A stretch of 64,000 bases of DNA from JBCBCP01 sp039817385. GTDB taxonomy: Bacteria > Pseudomonadota > Alphaproteobacteria > Rhodobacterales > Rhodobacteraceae. Below, one piece after another: positions 49,282-57,935 of the stretch. A program made the translations under genes and the position numbers. The stretch is from positions 620,001 to 684,000 of the forward strand of contig JBCBVY010000001.1 in the NCBI GenBank assembly GCA_039817385.1, in the 5' to 3' direction. Under the pieces are notes generated by a model. The model did not search any database, was not told the DNA's origin, and saw nothing but the letters and a program-made list of their open reading frames with translations. Within the stretch, counting starts at the first letter, position 1. Each line of letters opens with the position of its first letter.

Positions 49282-51390
49282 ATGCACAGCCAACCGGACC
49301 TGCCCCTGACCCGTGACCTTGTGCTGGTTGGCGGGGGCCATGCCCATGCGCTGGTGCTGCGGGCCTGGGCGATGGACCCGCTGCCGGGGGCGCGGGTGAC
49401 GGTGATCGATCCGGGCGGCACGGCGGCCTATTCGGGGATGCTGCCGGGTTTTGTGGCGGGGCATTACAGCCGCGCAGAGCTGGACATTGACCTCGTGCGG
49501 CTCGCGCGTTTTGCGGGCGCGCGGTTTGTGCTGGGTCGCGCCTGCGGGATTGACCGGGACCGGCGGCTGGTCCGGCTCGAAGAGGGGCCGGCCATTGGCT
49601 ATGACGTGCTTTCGCTGGATGTCGGCATCACCAGTGCGATGCCCACGCTGGAGGGTTTCGCCAAACACGCGGTGCCCGCCAAGCCCCTTGGCCCCTTCGC
49701 CGCGCGGTGGGAGGCGTATCGTCGTGGCACCGGCCCCGCCCGCGTTGCTGTGCTGGGCGGGGGCGTTGCTGGGGTGGAGCTTGCGATGGCGATGGCCCAT
49801 GCCTTGCGCACGGCAGGGCGCGCCGCGGAGGTCACGATCCTTGAGCGCGCGGACATCCTCAGCGCCCTCGGCCCCTTCGCCCGCACCCGGATGCGCCGCG
49901 CTTTGGGCGCCGAAGGGGTGACAGTGCGCGAGGGCGTAACCGCAATGCGTGTGAGCCCCGAGGGCGTGACGCTGGAGGATGGCAGCGTGGTGGCCGCGGA
50001 CTTCGTCACCGGCGCCGCGGGCGCGCGGCCCTATTCTTGGCTGGCGGACACGGGCTTGACTGATGCGGGCGGGTTCATCCCCGTGGACAGCCGCCTGCGC
50101 AGCCGCGATCACCGGATTTTTGCCGTTGGCGATTGCGCCGAGATGGTGGCAAGCCCCCGCGGCAAGGCGGGCGTCTACGCGGTGCGCCAGGCGCCTGTGC
50201 TGCTGCAAAACCTGCGCGCGGCGCTCACGGGCCAAGGCGGGTTGAAGCCATACGTGCCGCAGAAGGACTACCTCAAGCTGATCTCCCTTGGCGGACAGCG
50301 GGCGCTGGGGGAGCGGTTTGGCCTCACTTTTTCGGGCCCTTGGGTCTGGCAGTGGAAGGACCGGATCGACCGGGCGTTCATGAATCGATTGGCCGACCTG
50401 CCCACCCCCCTGCCCCCCGCGTTGCCCTGGCCGAGGGCGGAGGGCGGCGCGGCGCAGCAGATGCTCTGCGGTGGGTGCGGGTCCAAGGTGGGCGCAGGTG
50501 CGCTCTCCGCGGCGCTTGGCCCGGATGCGGGCGGCGGCGACGCGGCGGTGCTGGACGGGGGGCGCGTGCTGTCCACGGACCATCTGCGCGCGCTGGTCGA
50601 TGACCCGGCGGTCATGGCGCGGATCGCCGCCGTGCACGCGCTGGGGGATATCTGGGCGATGGGGGCGATCCCGGCGGAGGCGACCGCCTCCATCATCCTA
50701 CCGCGCCAGACGCCTGAGCTTGCCGCGCGAGACTTGGCCCGGATCATGCAGGCTGCGCGCGCGGTGTTCGCAGCGGCGGGCGGGCGTATCGTCGGCGGGC
50801 ATTCGACCCAAGGCGCGGAGCTGACGATTGGATTTACCGTCACCGGGCAGGCGGAGCGGCCCATCACGCTCGGAGGTGCGCGGCCCGGGGATGCGGTGAT
50901 CCTGACGGGGTCTATCGGCTCGGGCGTGGTGATGGCGGCCCATATGCGCAGCCTCGCCCGCGGCGATGACGTGCTGGCCGCGCAGGCGCAGATGGCCCGG
51001 CCCAAGGGCGCGGATGCGGCAGCGCTGGCTGGCGCGCACGCGATGACGGATGTGACCGGCTTTGGCCTTGCGGGGCACCTGCGGGGGATCGCGGAGGCGT
51101 CGGGGGTTGCGATCCAGCTCGATGTGGAGACCGTGCCCTTGATGCAGGGCGCTCTGCGCCTCTCGGCCCTTGGCGTGCGCTCAACGCTTTACACAGAGAA
51201 CCGCGCGGGGTTTGGCGGCGATGACGACGCGCGCACGGCCCTGATGTTTGACCCGCAGACCGGCGGCGGCCTGCTTGCGGCAGTGCCCGATGCGGACGCT
51301 GCGCTGGCCGCGCTCCGGTCGGCGGGGGTAGACGCATCGTTGATCGGCACAGTGACAGACGGCGCCCCCGGTCAGATCGTACTGGCCTGA
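49282..51390 (+). CDS. selD: NADH-dehydrogenase-like/selenide, water dikinase fusion (SelD)
   Basis: A 702-residue two-domain protein. Residues 1-370 are an FAD/NAD-binding oxidoreductase like NDH-2: DLVLVGGGHAHALVLRAWAM, AVLGGGVAGVELAMAMAHAL, IFAVGDCAEM. From about 395 the SelD domain starts: MLCGGCGSKVGAGAL with Cys and Lys at the E. coli C17/K20 positions, then VLSTDHLRALVDDPAVMARIAAVHALGDIWAMGA (in parts) and FGLAGHLRG. SelD makes selenophosphate. The flavin domain may supply or tune the redox state of selenium. AAAGGAG precedes ATG 49282. It overlaps convergent mnmH by 19 bp. Confidence 0.93.
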   Translation: MHSQPDLPLTRDLVLVGGGHAHALVLRAWAMDPLPGARVTVIDPGGTAAYSGMLPGFVAGHYSRAELDIDLVRLARFAGARFVLGRACGIDRDRRLVRLEEGPAIGYDVLSLDVGITSAMPTLEGFAKHAVPAKPLGPFAARWEAYRRGTGPARVAVLGGGVAGVELAMAMAHALRTAGRAAEVTILERADILSALGPFARTRMRRALGAEGVTVREGVTAMRVSPEGVTLEDGSVVAADFVTGAAGARPYSWLADTGLTDAGGFIPVDSRLRSRDHRIFAVGDCAEMVASPRGKAGVYAVRQAPVLLQNLRAALTGQGGLKPYVPQKDYLKLISLGGQRALGERFGLTFSGPWVWQWKDRIDRAFMNRLADLPTPLPPALPWPRAEGGAAQQMLCGGCGSKVGAGALSAALGPDAGGGDAAVLDGGRVLSTDHLRALVDDPAVMARIAAVHALGDIWAMGAIPAEATASIILPRQTPELAARDLARIMQAARAVFAAAGGRIVGGHSTQGAELTIGFTVTGQAERPITLGGARPGDAVILTGSIGSGVVMAAHMRSLARGDDVLAAQAQMARPKGADAAALAGAHAMTDVTGFGLAGHLRGIAEASGVAIQLDVETVPLMQGALRLSALGVRSTLYTENRAGFGGDDDARTALMFDPQTGGGLLAAVPDADAALAALRSAGVDASLIGTVTDGAPGQIVLA

Positions 51391-52427
51391 ACCACCGCGG
51401 CAATGCGGGCGGCGAGCGCGGGCAGCGCCGCTGCGTCCAGCGCCTCCGCATGAAGCGTGGCGATGACAGCCCCCCGGTTGGTGGCTGCCGACTTGTCATA
51501 GGCCGGATCGTAATGGTCCGCGGCAAGGCTGCGGCACAGGTCAACGCGCGCCCCTGCGTCAATGAGCGTGTTCCAGTGATCGACCAGCGCATGACCCCGG
51601 TGGCGGCGCAGGGGGGAAAGCTTGTCTTTCAACACGTCTGCATCCTCCAGCACGGCGGCATAGGCCGTGGCCAGATACCGCGCCCGCGCCTCCAGCGGCG
51701 CGCGCAGCTCGATCAGGGGCGCGGCGCCCATAGCGGACCAGAGGGACGGCGGCAGGCTGATCTCCCCGATCTTGCTGCTTTCCGCCTCAACCACGACGGG
51801 GCGCGCCGGGTCAAGCGCGCGGAGGGCCAGCGCCAACGCGCTTTCGAACCCCTTTTGCGACGGTTGCGGCTCTGCCATCCCGCCAAGGAGCGAGCCGCGG
51901 TGGCGCGCCAGCCCTTCAAGGTCGATGCTCTGCACGCCCTGCGCTGCCAGATGGGCCAGCACCTCGGTCTTGGCCGTGCCCGTATAGCCGCCCAGCCGGA
52001 TCAGGCGGTGCGGCAGGGGCTGGTCATAAAGCCGATCCACGATCATCCGCCGGTAGGTCTGATAGCCGCCCTGCAAGACCTCCGCCCGCCAGCCAATCTC
52101 GCCCAGCATCCAGCCAAAGCTGCCCGAGCGCTGCCCCCCGCGCCAGCAATAGATCAGCGGGCGCCACGCACCGTCATGGTGGCGCAAGGACGCCTCGATA
52201 TGCCGCGCGGCATTGGCAAAAACGAGCGACGCGCCGATCTTGCGCGCCTCGAACGGGGCCACCTGCTTGTAGATGGTGCCGACGCGGGCGCGCTCTTCGT
52301 CGTTCAGCACGGGCAGATTGATGGCGCCGGGGATGTGATCCTCGGCAAATTCGGACGGGCTGCGCACGTCGATAAGCGTGTCGAACCCGTGGGCCTGCAG
52401 GTCGGTAAGGGTGGCTGGTGTGAACAT
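51372..52427 (-). CDS. mnmH: tRNA 2-selenouridine synthase MnmH (SelU)
   Basis: A 351-residue enzyme that replaces sulfur by selenium at the wobble 2-thiouridine of tRNA Lys, Glu and Gln using selenophosphate. The N-terminal rhodanese domain (FDTLIDVRSPSEFAEDHIPGAINLPV) has the active Cys in LIYCWRGGQRSGSFGWML. The P-loop is GGYTGTAKTEVL, with an Ala where most P-loops have Gly. It pairs functionally with the convergent selD. No selA/selB/selC is seen, so this may be the only selenium use encoded locally. Confidence 0.93.
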   Translation of the reverse strand: MFTPATLTDLQAHGFDTLIDVRSPSEFAEDHIPGAINLPVLNDEERARVGTIYKQVAPFEARKIGASLVFANAARHIEASLRHHDGAWRPLIYCWRGGQRSGSFGWMLGEIGWRAEVLQGGYQTYRRMIVDRLYDQPLPHRLIRLGGYTGTAKTEVLAHLAAQGVQSIDLEGLARHRGSLLGGMAEPQPSQKGFESALALALRALDPARPVVVEAESSKIGEISLPPSLWSAMGAAPLIELRAPLEARARYLATAYAAVLEDADVLKDKLSPLRRHRGHALVDHWNTLIDAGARVDLCRSLAADHYDPAYDKSAATNRGAVIATLHAEALDAAALPALAARIAAVVQASTI

Positions 52428-52459
52428 GGCCCACCTGCATAGCGCGGGCGGGCCGGGAA

Positions 52460-53329
52460 CTAAAGCTCTGACCGGTAAGGCGGCGCGGCGCCGGGGCGGC
52501 TGACCGACAGGCTGGCCGCGCGGCAGGCAAAGGACAGCGCAGCCTCCAGCCCCGCGCCTTCGGCCCGTGCGGTCAGAAAGCCCGCGGTGAACGTGTCGCC
52601 CGCGCCAACCGTGTCGACCACCTCGGCCACAGGCGCGGGCATGTGGGTTTGCGTATCGCGTGTTAGCGCCGTGACCCCCGCGGCGCCGCGGGTCAGCAAG
52701 ACGAGGCGTGGGCCAAGCTCCAGCAGGACCTGCGGGGGACCGCCGAGCCATGCGAGGTCTTCTTCGGAGATTTTCAGGATGTCCGCGGCCTGCATGGCGC
52801 GGTGCAAGGTGCCCCGGTAGGTGTGGGGATCGTCAATCAGGGCGGGGCGGATGTTCGGGTCAAGCAGCACGGGGCCACTGACCTGCGCGGTTTCCGCGAT
52901 GTGCAAAAAGCTCTGCGCCGAAGGCGGGCGCGCGAGGCTGATGCCGCCAAAAACCAGCGCGGCGGCCTCTGGCAGCTTGGGCAGGTCGGCCGGGGTAATC
53001 TGCCGCCCCGCTGTTTCGGTGTCGTGAAAGCTGTATTTCGCGTCCCCACCCGTAAGGTGAACAGCAGCCAGCGTCGAGGGCAGATCGGAGCGGATCAGGA
53101 GGCCCGTCTCAACCCCGTCCGCCTCCAGCGCGGCGATCAGCTGAGCGCCAAACGCATCGGCGGAGATACCCGCCACCAGCGCCGCCCGCTGCCCCAGCCG
53201 CGCCAGCGCAATCGCGCAGTTGAGTGCAGCGCCGCCGGGACGCGGCAACAGCTCGGGGCCACGCGCGCCGGCAGGCACAAGATCGATCAGCGCCTCGCCG
53301 CAACACAGGATGGGGCGCGCCGCGCTCAA
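52460..53329 (-). CDS. PfkB-family carbohydrate kinase (fructokinase-like)
   Basis: A 289-residue ribokinase-fold sugar kinase. Substrate-side motif RPGGAALNCAIALARLG and catalytic signature DTVGAGDTFTAGFLTA. TTG 53329 is preferred since its TTGA overlap with the hypothetical upstream gene implies coupling; a TTG at 53350 is the alternative. Resembles fructokinase/2-keto-3-deoxygluconate kinases; if the latter, it would fit the IlvD/Edd dehydratase nearby, but this is speculative. Confidence 0.85.
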   Translation of the reverse strand: MSAARPILCCGEALIDLVPAGARGPELLPRPGGAALNCAIALARLGQRAALVAGISADAFGAQLIAALEADGVETGLLIRSDLPSTLAAVHLTGGDAKYSFHDTETAGRQITPADLPKLPEAAALVFGGISLARPPSAQSFLHIAETAQVSGPVLLDPNIRPALIDDPHTYRGTLHRAMQAADILKISEEDLAWLGGPPQVLLELGPRLVLLTRGAAGVTALTRDTQTHMPAPVAEVVDTVGAGDTFTAGFLTARAEGAGLEAALSFACRAASLSVSRPGAAPPYRSEL

Positions 53330-53676
53330 ACGGTGCGCGCCGCGACGCAAGCCGCTTTGACGCCCCGAAGGCTCCTACCCCACAGCTGCCGCTGGTCGAA
53401 CCCGGGCGCTCGGGACCTCGGCTTGCCGACAAACACCCCGGCCTCCGCGGCGCGTGCCCAGCGCTGCAAAGCGGCATAAGCCGGATCGCCAACCGCGGAG
53501 AGGACCGCCTCCGCGTCAAACCCATCCGCACCTGTCGCGGCCCCGAGGATCTCCCCCGCCCTCTGCGACATGGTCGCTTGCCACGGCGCGATGCGTATCG
53601 AGAGACCCGCGGCGGCGATCAGGGTGGCCAGGAAAACGGCAACAGGGGGCAAGACATGTGTCATGCTCCGCAGCAT
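53326..53676 (-). CDS. Hypothetical exported/anchored protein
   Basis: A 116-residue protein with one N-terminal hydrophobic segment (VLPPVAVFLATLIAAAGLSI), either a signal anchor or uncleaved signal, and a helical polar remainder (MSQRAGEILGAATGADGFDAEAVLSAVGDPAYAALQRW). ATG 53676 or 53664 may start it. Overlaps the kinase downstream. No family recognised. Confidence 0.6.
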   Translation of the reverse strand: MLRSMTHVLPPVAVFLATLIAAAGLSIRIAPWQATMSQRAGEILGAATGADGFDAEAVLSAVGDPAYAALQRWARAAEAGVFVGKPRSRAPGFDQRQLWGRSLRGVKAACVAARTV

Positions 53677-54153
53677 AGCGAACCGGAAGGGGGGCGAAAG
53701 CGTGTTGCGCAGGGCGGTGACATCTCAGCCAGAAACGCATGCGCCGGTCACGGTGAGTGCCGCGCAAGAGCCTGGGCCGCGCAGGCAAAGCTTCTCTGCC
53801 GCAGAAAGCTCCGGCACGGACAACAGGGCGGGCGACTGCTTTCGGCGCGCCGCCCCCGGACCATCAAGGCCACGCTCCGCGCCCGTCCGTGCCTGCGCGG
53901 CGCAGTGGCTCACAGCGCGGGCGCATGAGGTTGGAGTCGGGCGCGCGAACATCTACGCAAAGCCGGCACGATCTATCCCACTGAACGGGTCCAATCGGGC
54001 CAAAACGTGAAACTGGTGACCCGCGACATTTTTCGATATCTGCGCGGCGGCAGCCACTGTTACACTTGGCCAGCTGGCTGCTGATCTACTCGCGCAGCCT
54101 GCCAAGACCGGCGCGCCGTTGCCACATACTCAACTCAGGTCGGGATCCCGCAT
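53677..54153. other. 477-bp intergenic region without recognised gene
   Basis: Reading all frames gives only Arg/Pro/Ala-rich low-quality translations, typical of shadow frames. No tRNA, riboswitch box or strong hairpin with T-tract was seen. It separates the divergent hypothetical gene and the ABM monooxygenase gene, and presumably holds both promoters. Confidence 0.5.
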
Positions 54154-54477
54154 ATGTACCTCGCCATGAACCGTTTCACCGTCCGTTCCGAAAACGCTGA
54201 CGCCTTCGAGGCGCTTTGGCTGGGCCGGGACAGCCATTTGAAAGACATGGACGGCTTTGTGGAGTTCCACATGCTCAAAGGCCCCGAAGACGCGGGCGGC
54301 ACGATCCTTTACGCCTCGCACACGGTTTGGGCGTCCGAAGATGCGTTCCGCGCCTGGACCCGGTCGGACGCCTTCCGGCAGGCCCATAAAAACGCGGGCG
54401 AGACCGCAAAGCTGTACGAAGGCGCGCCCAGCTTCGAAGGCTTCCGTGCGATCCAGACAATCGCGTCCGTGACGTGA
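54154..54477 (+). CDS. ABM-domain monooxygenase (HmuQ/IsdG-like)
   Basis: A 107-residue ferredoxin-like antibiotic-biosynthesis-monooxygenase fold: MYLAMNRFTVRSENADAFEALWLGRDSHL, GFVEFHMLKG, ILYASHTVWASEDAFRAWTRSDAF and KLYEGAPSFEGFR (listed as blocks). Relatives include heme-degrading IsdG/HmuQ proteins; the conserved Asn of MNRF and the Trp in FRAWTRSDAFRQAH fit that group. Upstream of a TonB energising operon, iron release from heme is a sensible role, by inference. Confidence 0.82.
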   Translation: MYLAMNRFTVRSENADAFEALWLGRDSHLKDMDGFVEFHMLKGPEDAGGTILYASHTVWASEDAFRAWTRSDAFRQAHKNAGETAKLYEGAPSFEGFRAIQTIASVT

Positions 54478-54669
54478 TGCAGCGTAACCGCAGGACCTCG
54501 CGCTTTGGGATGGCCGACACGCGCCCCCCCTTTGGCAGCAGCCGTGCCGGGCGGTGCGCGGGCAGGATCGACATCACATGAGCCATTCCCCTAAATGAGC
54601 CTACAAGGATCACGTTCTGACACGGGGCGGCGCGCAGGTGCTTCTCTCCCCATCCGAATAGGAAAGATG
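54478..54669. other. Leader region of the TonB operon
   Basis: A 192-bp gap likely containing the promoter of the exported protein-exbB-exbD-exbD-tonB run. I see no clear Fur/Irr box. Confidence 0.35.
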
Positions 54670-55083
54670 ATGAAACGACTGATTTCGATGATCTGCGCAG
54701 GGCTTATCGCAAGCGCCGCTGCCGCCGAAAGCGAAGCCCGCCTCGGGCTGGAGCTGAACACCGCCGATCTGGTCGGGGACAGCTGCCGGTTGACCTTTGT
54801 GCTGTCAAACGGGCTGGCGCAGGAGATCGAACAGCTGGTCGCCGAAACGGTGCTTTTTTCCAGCGAGGGCGGCGTTATCCTGCTGACGCTTTTTGACTTC
54901 GGCATCCTGCCGGCTGGCCGCCCGCGCGTCCGCCAGTTCGAGGTGCCGGGGACGGCCTGCACCGGGATCGGGCAAGTGCTGATCAACGGTGTTGCCACCT
55001 GCACGGTCGCCGGCGCTGCCTCGCCTGCCTGCGCGGAGCGCCTTGTCGTGTCCAGCCGCATCGACATTGGCGTGGACGGGTAG
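54670..55083 (+). CDS. Exported protein of unknown function in TonB operon
   Basis: A 137-residue protein with signal peptide MKRLISMICAGLIASAAAAES. AGGAAAG favours ATG 54670 over ATG 54667. The mature part (LGLELNTADLVGDSCRLTFVL, then GRPRVRQFEVPGTACTGIGQVLINGVATCT) has several Cys and a beta-rich look. It ends 4 bp before the exbB start, so it is operonic with it. Such proteins precede exbB in other Rhodobacteraceae; function unknown. Confidence 0.75.
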   Translation: MKRLISMICAGLIASAAAAESEARLGLELNTADLVGDSCRLTFVLSNGLAQEIEQLVAETVLFSSEGGVILLTLFDFGILPAGRPRVRQFEVPGTACTGIGQVLINGVATCTVAGAASPACAERLVVSSRIDIGVDG

Positions 55084-55087
55084 TGGG

Positions 55088-55732
55088 ATGGACCTGTTGA
55101 GCCAGGTGCAGGGCGTTCTGGAGCTTGGCGGCCCGGTTGTTGCGATCCTGATCGCCGTGTCGGTGCTGACCTTCGCGCTGGTGCTTTACAAACTATGGCA
55201 GCACAGCACGGCGGGCGTGCACCGGCACAAAGCGATCCGCGCCGCACTGGCGGCGTGGGACGCGGGCGATGCGGCGGGCGCAAGCGCGGCGCTCGCCCGC
55301 TCGACCAGCTATCTCGCGCCGGTCGTGCGCCAGGCCATAGACGCACCGCGCAGCCCCGGCCTTGCCGCGCGCCTGACGGCAGAGGCGGAGGCGCGGTTTG
55401 AGCGGCTGGAGGCGGGGTTCCGCACCCTCGACACCGTCGCGCAGCTGGCGCCGCTTCTGGGCCTTTTCGGCACGGTGCTGGGCATGATCGAAGCCTTTCA
55501 GGCGCTGCAGGACGCGGGCAGCGCGGTGGATCCGTCGCTGCTGGCGGGCGGCATCTGGGTGGCGCTGCTGACCACGGCGGTTGGGCTGGCCGTTGCGATG
55601 CCGACCGCGATGGTTCTGGCCTGGTTCGAAGCGCGCATGGACACCGAGCGGGTCTTTGCCGACAAGGCGATCACCACCGTGCTGTCCCCGCAGGCAGACG
55701 CAGAGGGCGCCGCCCTCCCGGTCCATGCTTAG
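55088..55732 (+). CDS. exbB: MotA/TolQ/ExbB proton-channel family protein ExbB
   Basis: A 214-residue inner-membrane protein with three TM segments: VVAILIAVSVLTFALVLYKLW, TVAQLAPLLGLFGTVLGMIEAF and GIWVALLTTAVGLAVAMPTAM. The middle motif (LLGLFGTVxGM) is the ExbB/TolQ hallmark. It forms the proton-driven motor with ExbD and TonB. Its end overlaps exbD by 8 bp. Confidence 0.93.
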   Translation: MDLLSQVQGVLELGGPVVAILIAVSVLTFALVLYKLWQHSTAGVHRHKAIRAALAAWDAGDAAGASAALARSTSYLAPVVRQAIDAPRSPGLAARLTAEAEARFERLEAGFRTLDTVAQLAPLLGLFGTVLGMIEAFQALQDAGSAVDPSLLAGGIWVALLTTAVGLAVAMPTAMVLAWFEARMDTERVFADKAITTVLSPQADAEGAALPVHA

Positions 55733-56102
55733 GGCACGCCGCCGCGCAAAACGCCTGTCGATGACGTCGCTGATCGATGTCATTTTCCTTTTGCTGCTGT
55801 TTTTCATGCTTTCGTCCACCTTTTCGCGCTTTGCGGAGGTCGACCTGCATACCGGCGGCACCGGCGCGCTGGCGGGTGCGCCGCCGGAGCGCGTGCTGTT
55901 CCTTCGGCTGACCGCGGAAGGCGCGCAGCTGAACGGGCAGCCCGTGCCCGTGGACGCCCTTGCGCTGCGGCTGCTTGAAGAAGACGATCCCACCCTCCTG
56001 ATCGCGGTGGCTAGGGGTACAACGGCGCAGATGCTGACGGATGTTATCGTGGCCGTCTCTTCGGTGCCGGGACTTGCGTTCTCTGTGCTGGAGGGCGCGT
56101 GA
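55725..56102 (+). CDS. exbD: ExbD/TolR biopolymer transport protein (first copy)
   Basis: A 125-residue protein with a basic N-terminus and one TM helix carrying the proton-accepting Asp in MTSLIDVIFLLLLFFMLSS. The periplasmic domain follows (PPERVLFLRLTAEGAQLNGQ). ATG 55725 lies inside the end of exbB. The stop overlaps the second exbD (GATG). Confidence 0.92.
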   Translation: MLRARRRAKRLSMTSLIDVIFLLLLFFMLSSTFSRFAEVDLHTGGTGALAGAPPERVLFLRLTAEGAQLNGQPVPVDALALRLLEEDDPTLLIAVARGTTAQMLTDVIVAVSSVPGLAFSVLEGA

Positions 56103-56479
56103 TGCGGCGCCGGGCCCCGCGCAAAAAGGCCGAGCCGACGATCGCGCTCATCAACATCGTTTTCCTGATGCTGATCTTCTTCATGGTTGCCGGAACGCTT
56201 GCCCCGCCCGTGGATCGCGCGCTTGCGCTGGTCGACACGCGGGAGTTGGAGGGGCGCGCGCCCGCCTATGCGCTGGTGCTGACTGCGGATGGCACCTTGC
56301 GATACCGCGGCGCGGACGTCGCGGGGCCGGAGGCGTATCTGGAAGAACATGGCCGCCAGATCGTGCGGATCATGCCCGACCGCAACGCACCCGCGGTGGC
56401 GCTGTTGCGCCTTGGCCGGACCCTGCGCGACATGGGGGCGGACCGGGTCGTGATCGTGACCGAGCAGGCGCGGCGATGA
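56102..56479 (+). CDS. ExbD/TolR biopolymer transport protein (second copy)
   Basis: A 125-residue protein with the same layout, but the TM helix reads PTIALINIVFLMLIFFMVAG: the Asp that carries protons in ExbD/TolR is replaced by Asn (LIN instead of LID). This suggests a structural rather than proton-conducting subunit, pairing with the first copy. ATG 56102, or GTG 56099. Overlaps tonB by 4 bp. Confidence 0.9.
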   Translation: MRRRAPRKKAEPTIALINIVFLMLIFFMVAGTLAPPVDRALALVDTRELEGRAPAYALVLTADGTLRYRGADVAGPEAYLEEHGRQIVRIMPDRNAPAVALLRLGRTLRDMGADRVVIVTEQARR

Positions 56480-57549
56480 TCCGCGGGTCGTTTATCGGCG
56501 CGCTTGTGGCGCTTGGGCTGTCGCTTGTGGTGCATGGCGGCCTTGGCCTGTCCCTGATCCCCACACCGCCCCCCGTCCAGGAGGCGGGCGGTGCAACGGT
56601 GGTGCGGCTGGGCGATTCATTTCAGGATGTCGCGGCGGGTGTGCAGGTGCCGGTGGAGCCGGATGCCGCGCAAACGCCCGAACAGATCACGCAAACCGCG
56701 CCGCCGGTGCAGGCCCTGGACGTGCAACAGCCCGCAGCGCCGCCAAAGGCCACACCCGCCGCACCGGAGGCGCAGGCGCAGCAACCGGTCCCCGAAGCGA
56801 CACGTCCGATAGAGCCCGAGGCGACCAAGGCGCGGCCCGCCCCAACCCTCACCGCCCGCGTTGTCGCCAATGCGGCCACGCCGTCTATTGCTCCGATCAC
56901 GCCGGGCGCGCCCGTGCAGGCACAGCCGGTCATCACGCAAAGCCCGGTGGCAGTGCAGCCGGTGGCGCCTCAGCCCGTGACCGCGCCCCCTGTGCGGGCC
57001 GCTCAGGCCAAGGCCGTCCAACCGGCACAAACCCTTGCCGCCCTGCCCCAAGCCGAAGAGACCCCCGCACCGATCCTCTCCGCGCGCCCCGCCTTGCGCC
57101 CCCGCGCCATTGAAGAAGCCGGGGAGGCCCGCGCCGCGGCACGGCGGCAGGCGGCAGCACAAACACCGCGGCCCAACCCTCCGGCGGGACGCGCGCAACC
57201 GGCCCAGACCCGAGGCTCCAATTCAGGGCAGGCCAGCGCCTCCGCCAACACCAGCGCCGCTGGGTCCACGCCCGCGCGGCAGGCGGGTAATGCGGCGGCC
57301 TCAAACTACCCCGGCCTTGTGGCGCGGGCGATCAACCGCGTGCGCAAGCCGTCCATCGGCGTGACGGGGTCGGTGGCTGTCGAGTTTTCCATCGCATCAA
57401 ATGGCCGTCTTGCCTTCGCGCGGGTTGCGCGCAGCTCGGGCAATGCACAGGTCGACAAGGCCGCGGTCCAGATATTCCGCCGCGCACGCTTTCCGCGCCC
57501 CCCCGCTGAGGCACGCACGAATTACACGATGCGCGTCGCGATTAAATGA
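56476..57549 (+). CDS. tonB: TonB energy-transducing protein
   Basis: A 357-residue protein: N-terminal TM anchor (GALVALGLSLVVHGGLGLSLI with the TonB-type His), a long Pro/Ala/Gln/Val-rich periplasmic spacer (residues about 35-275), and the C-terminal TonB domain (YPGLVARAINRVRKPS, TGSVAVEFSIASNGRLAFARVARSSGN, AAVQIFRRARFPRPP, cited in parts). It transmits the proton motive force to TonB-dependent receptors such as BtuB in this window. Confidence 0.93.
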   Translation: MIRGSFIGALVALGLSLVVHGGLGLSLIPTPPPVQEAGGATVVRLGDSFQDVAAGVQVPVEPDAAQTPEQITQTAPPVQALDVQQPAAPPKATPAAPEAQAQQPVPEATRPIEPEATKARPAPTLTARVVANAATPSIAPITPGAPVQAQPVITQSPVAVQPVAPQPVTAPPVRAAQAKAVQPAQTLAALPQAEETPAPILSARPALRPRAIEEAGEARAAARRQAAAQTPRPNPPAGRAQPAQTRGSNSGQASASANTSAAGSTPARQAGNAAASNYPGLVARAINRVRKPSIGVTGSVAVEFSIASNGRLAFARVARSSGNAQVDKAAVQIFRRARFPRPPAEARTNYTMRVAIK

Positions 57550-57567
57550 GGCGCGTTGGCGCGCGCC

Positions 57568-57924
57568 CTACCCGCCTGCCTTTACCGCCGCGGTCACGAT
57601 GATCTCGACCTTGAGCGCGGGGCTGGCCAGCTTCGCCTCGCCGCAGGCGCGGGCGGGCTCGTGTCCGTTATTGACCCAAGCGTCCCAGACCGCGTTCATC
57701 TCCGCAAAGTCCGCCATGTCGGACAGCCAGACGATGGCCTGCAGAATATGGTCCTTGTCCGATCCGGCCTCGTCCAGCAGCGCCTCGATTTTCTCCAGCG
57801 CTTCCTCGGTCTGGCGGGTGACGCTGTCGCCGCGGGTGCCGACTTGACCGCAGAGGTAGACCGTCTCGTTATGGATGACGATGCGGCTCATGCGGCCAGT
57901 GCCGTGGTGGCGGGTGATGCTCAT
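57568..57924 (-). CDS. RidA family protein (second)
   Basis: A 118-residue YjgF/RidA-like protein: IVIHNETVYLCGQVGTRGDSVTRQTEEALEKIEALLDEAGSDK, then AVWDAWVNNGHEPARACGEAKLASPALKVEIIVTAAV (described in parts). The E-P-A-R-A-C-G-E-A-x-L pattern is typical of the YoaB/Rid4-7 subgroup. It faces tonB with 18 bp between the stops and follows the YeiH gene after 11 bp, so it probably belongs to the YeiH-HpsN unit. Confidence 0.9.
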   Translation of the reverse strand: MSITRHHGTGRMSRIVIHNETVYLCGQVGTRGDSVTRQTEEALEKIEALLDEAGSDKDHILQAIVWLSDMADFAEMNAVWDAWVNNGHEPARACGEAKLASPALKVEIIVTAAVKAGG

Positions 57925-57935
57925 GGGCTGTCCTT

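Noticed and set aside
53677..54153. Frames of 75 to 146 codons in the intergenic region
   Set aside because: All are Arg/Pro/Ala-rich, mutually overlapping and lack RBS or motifs.
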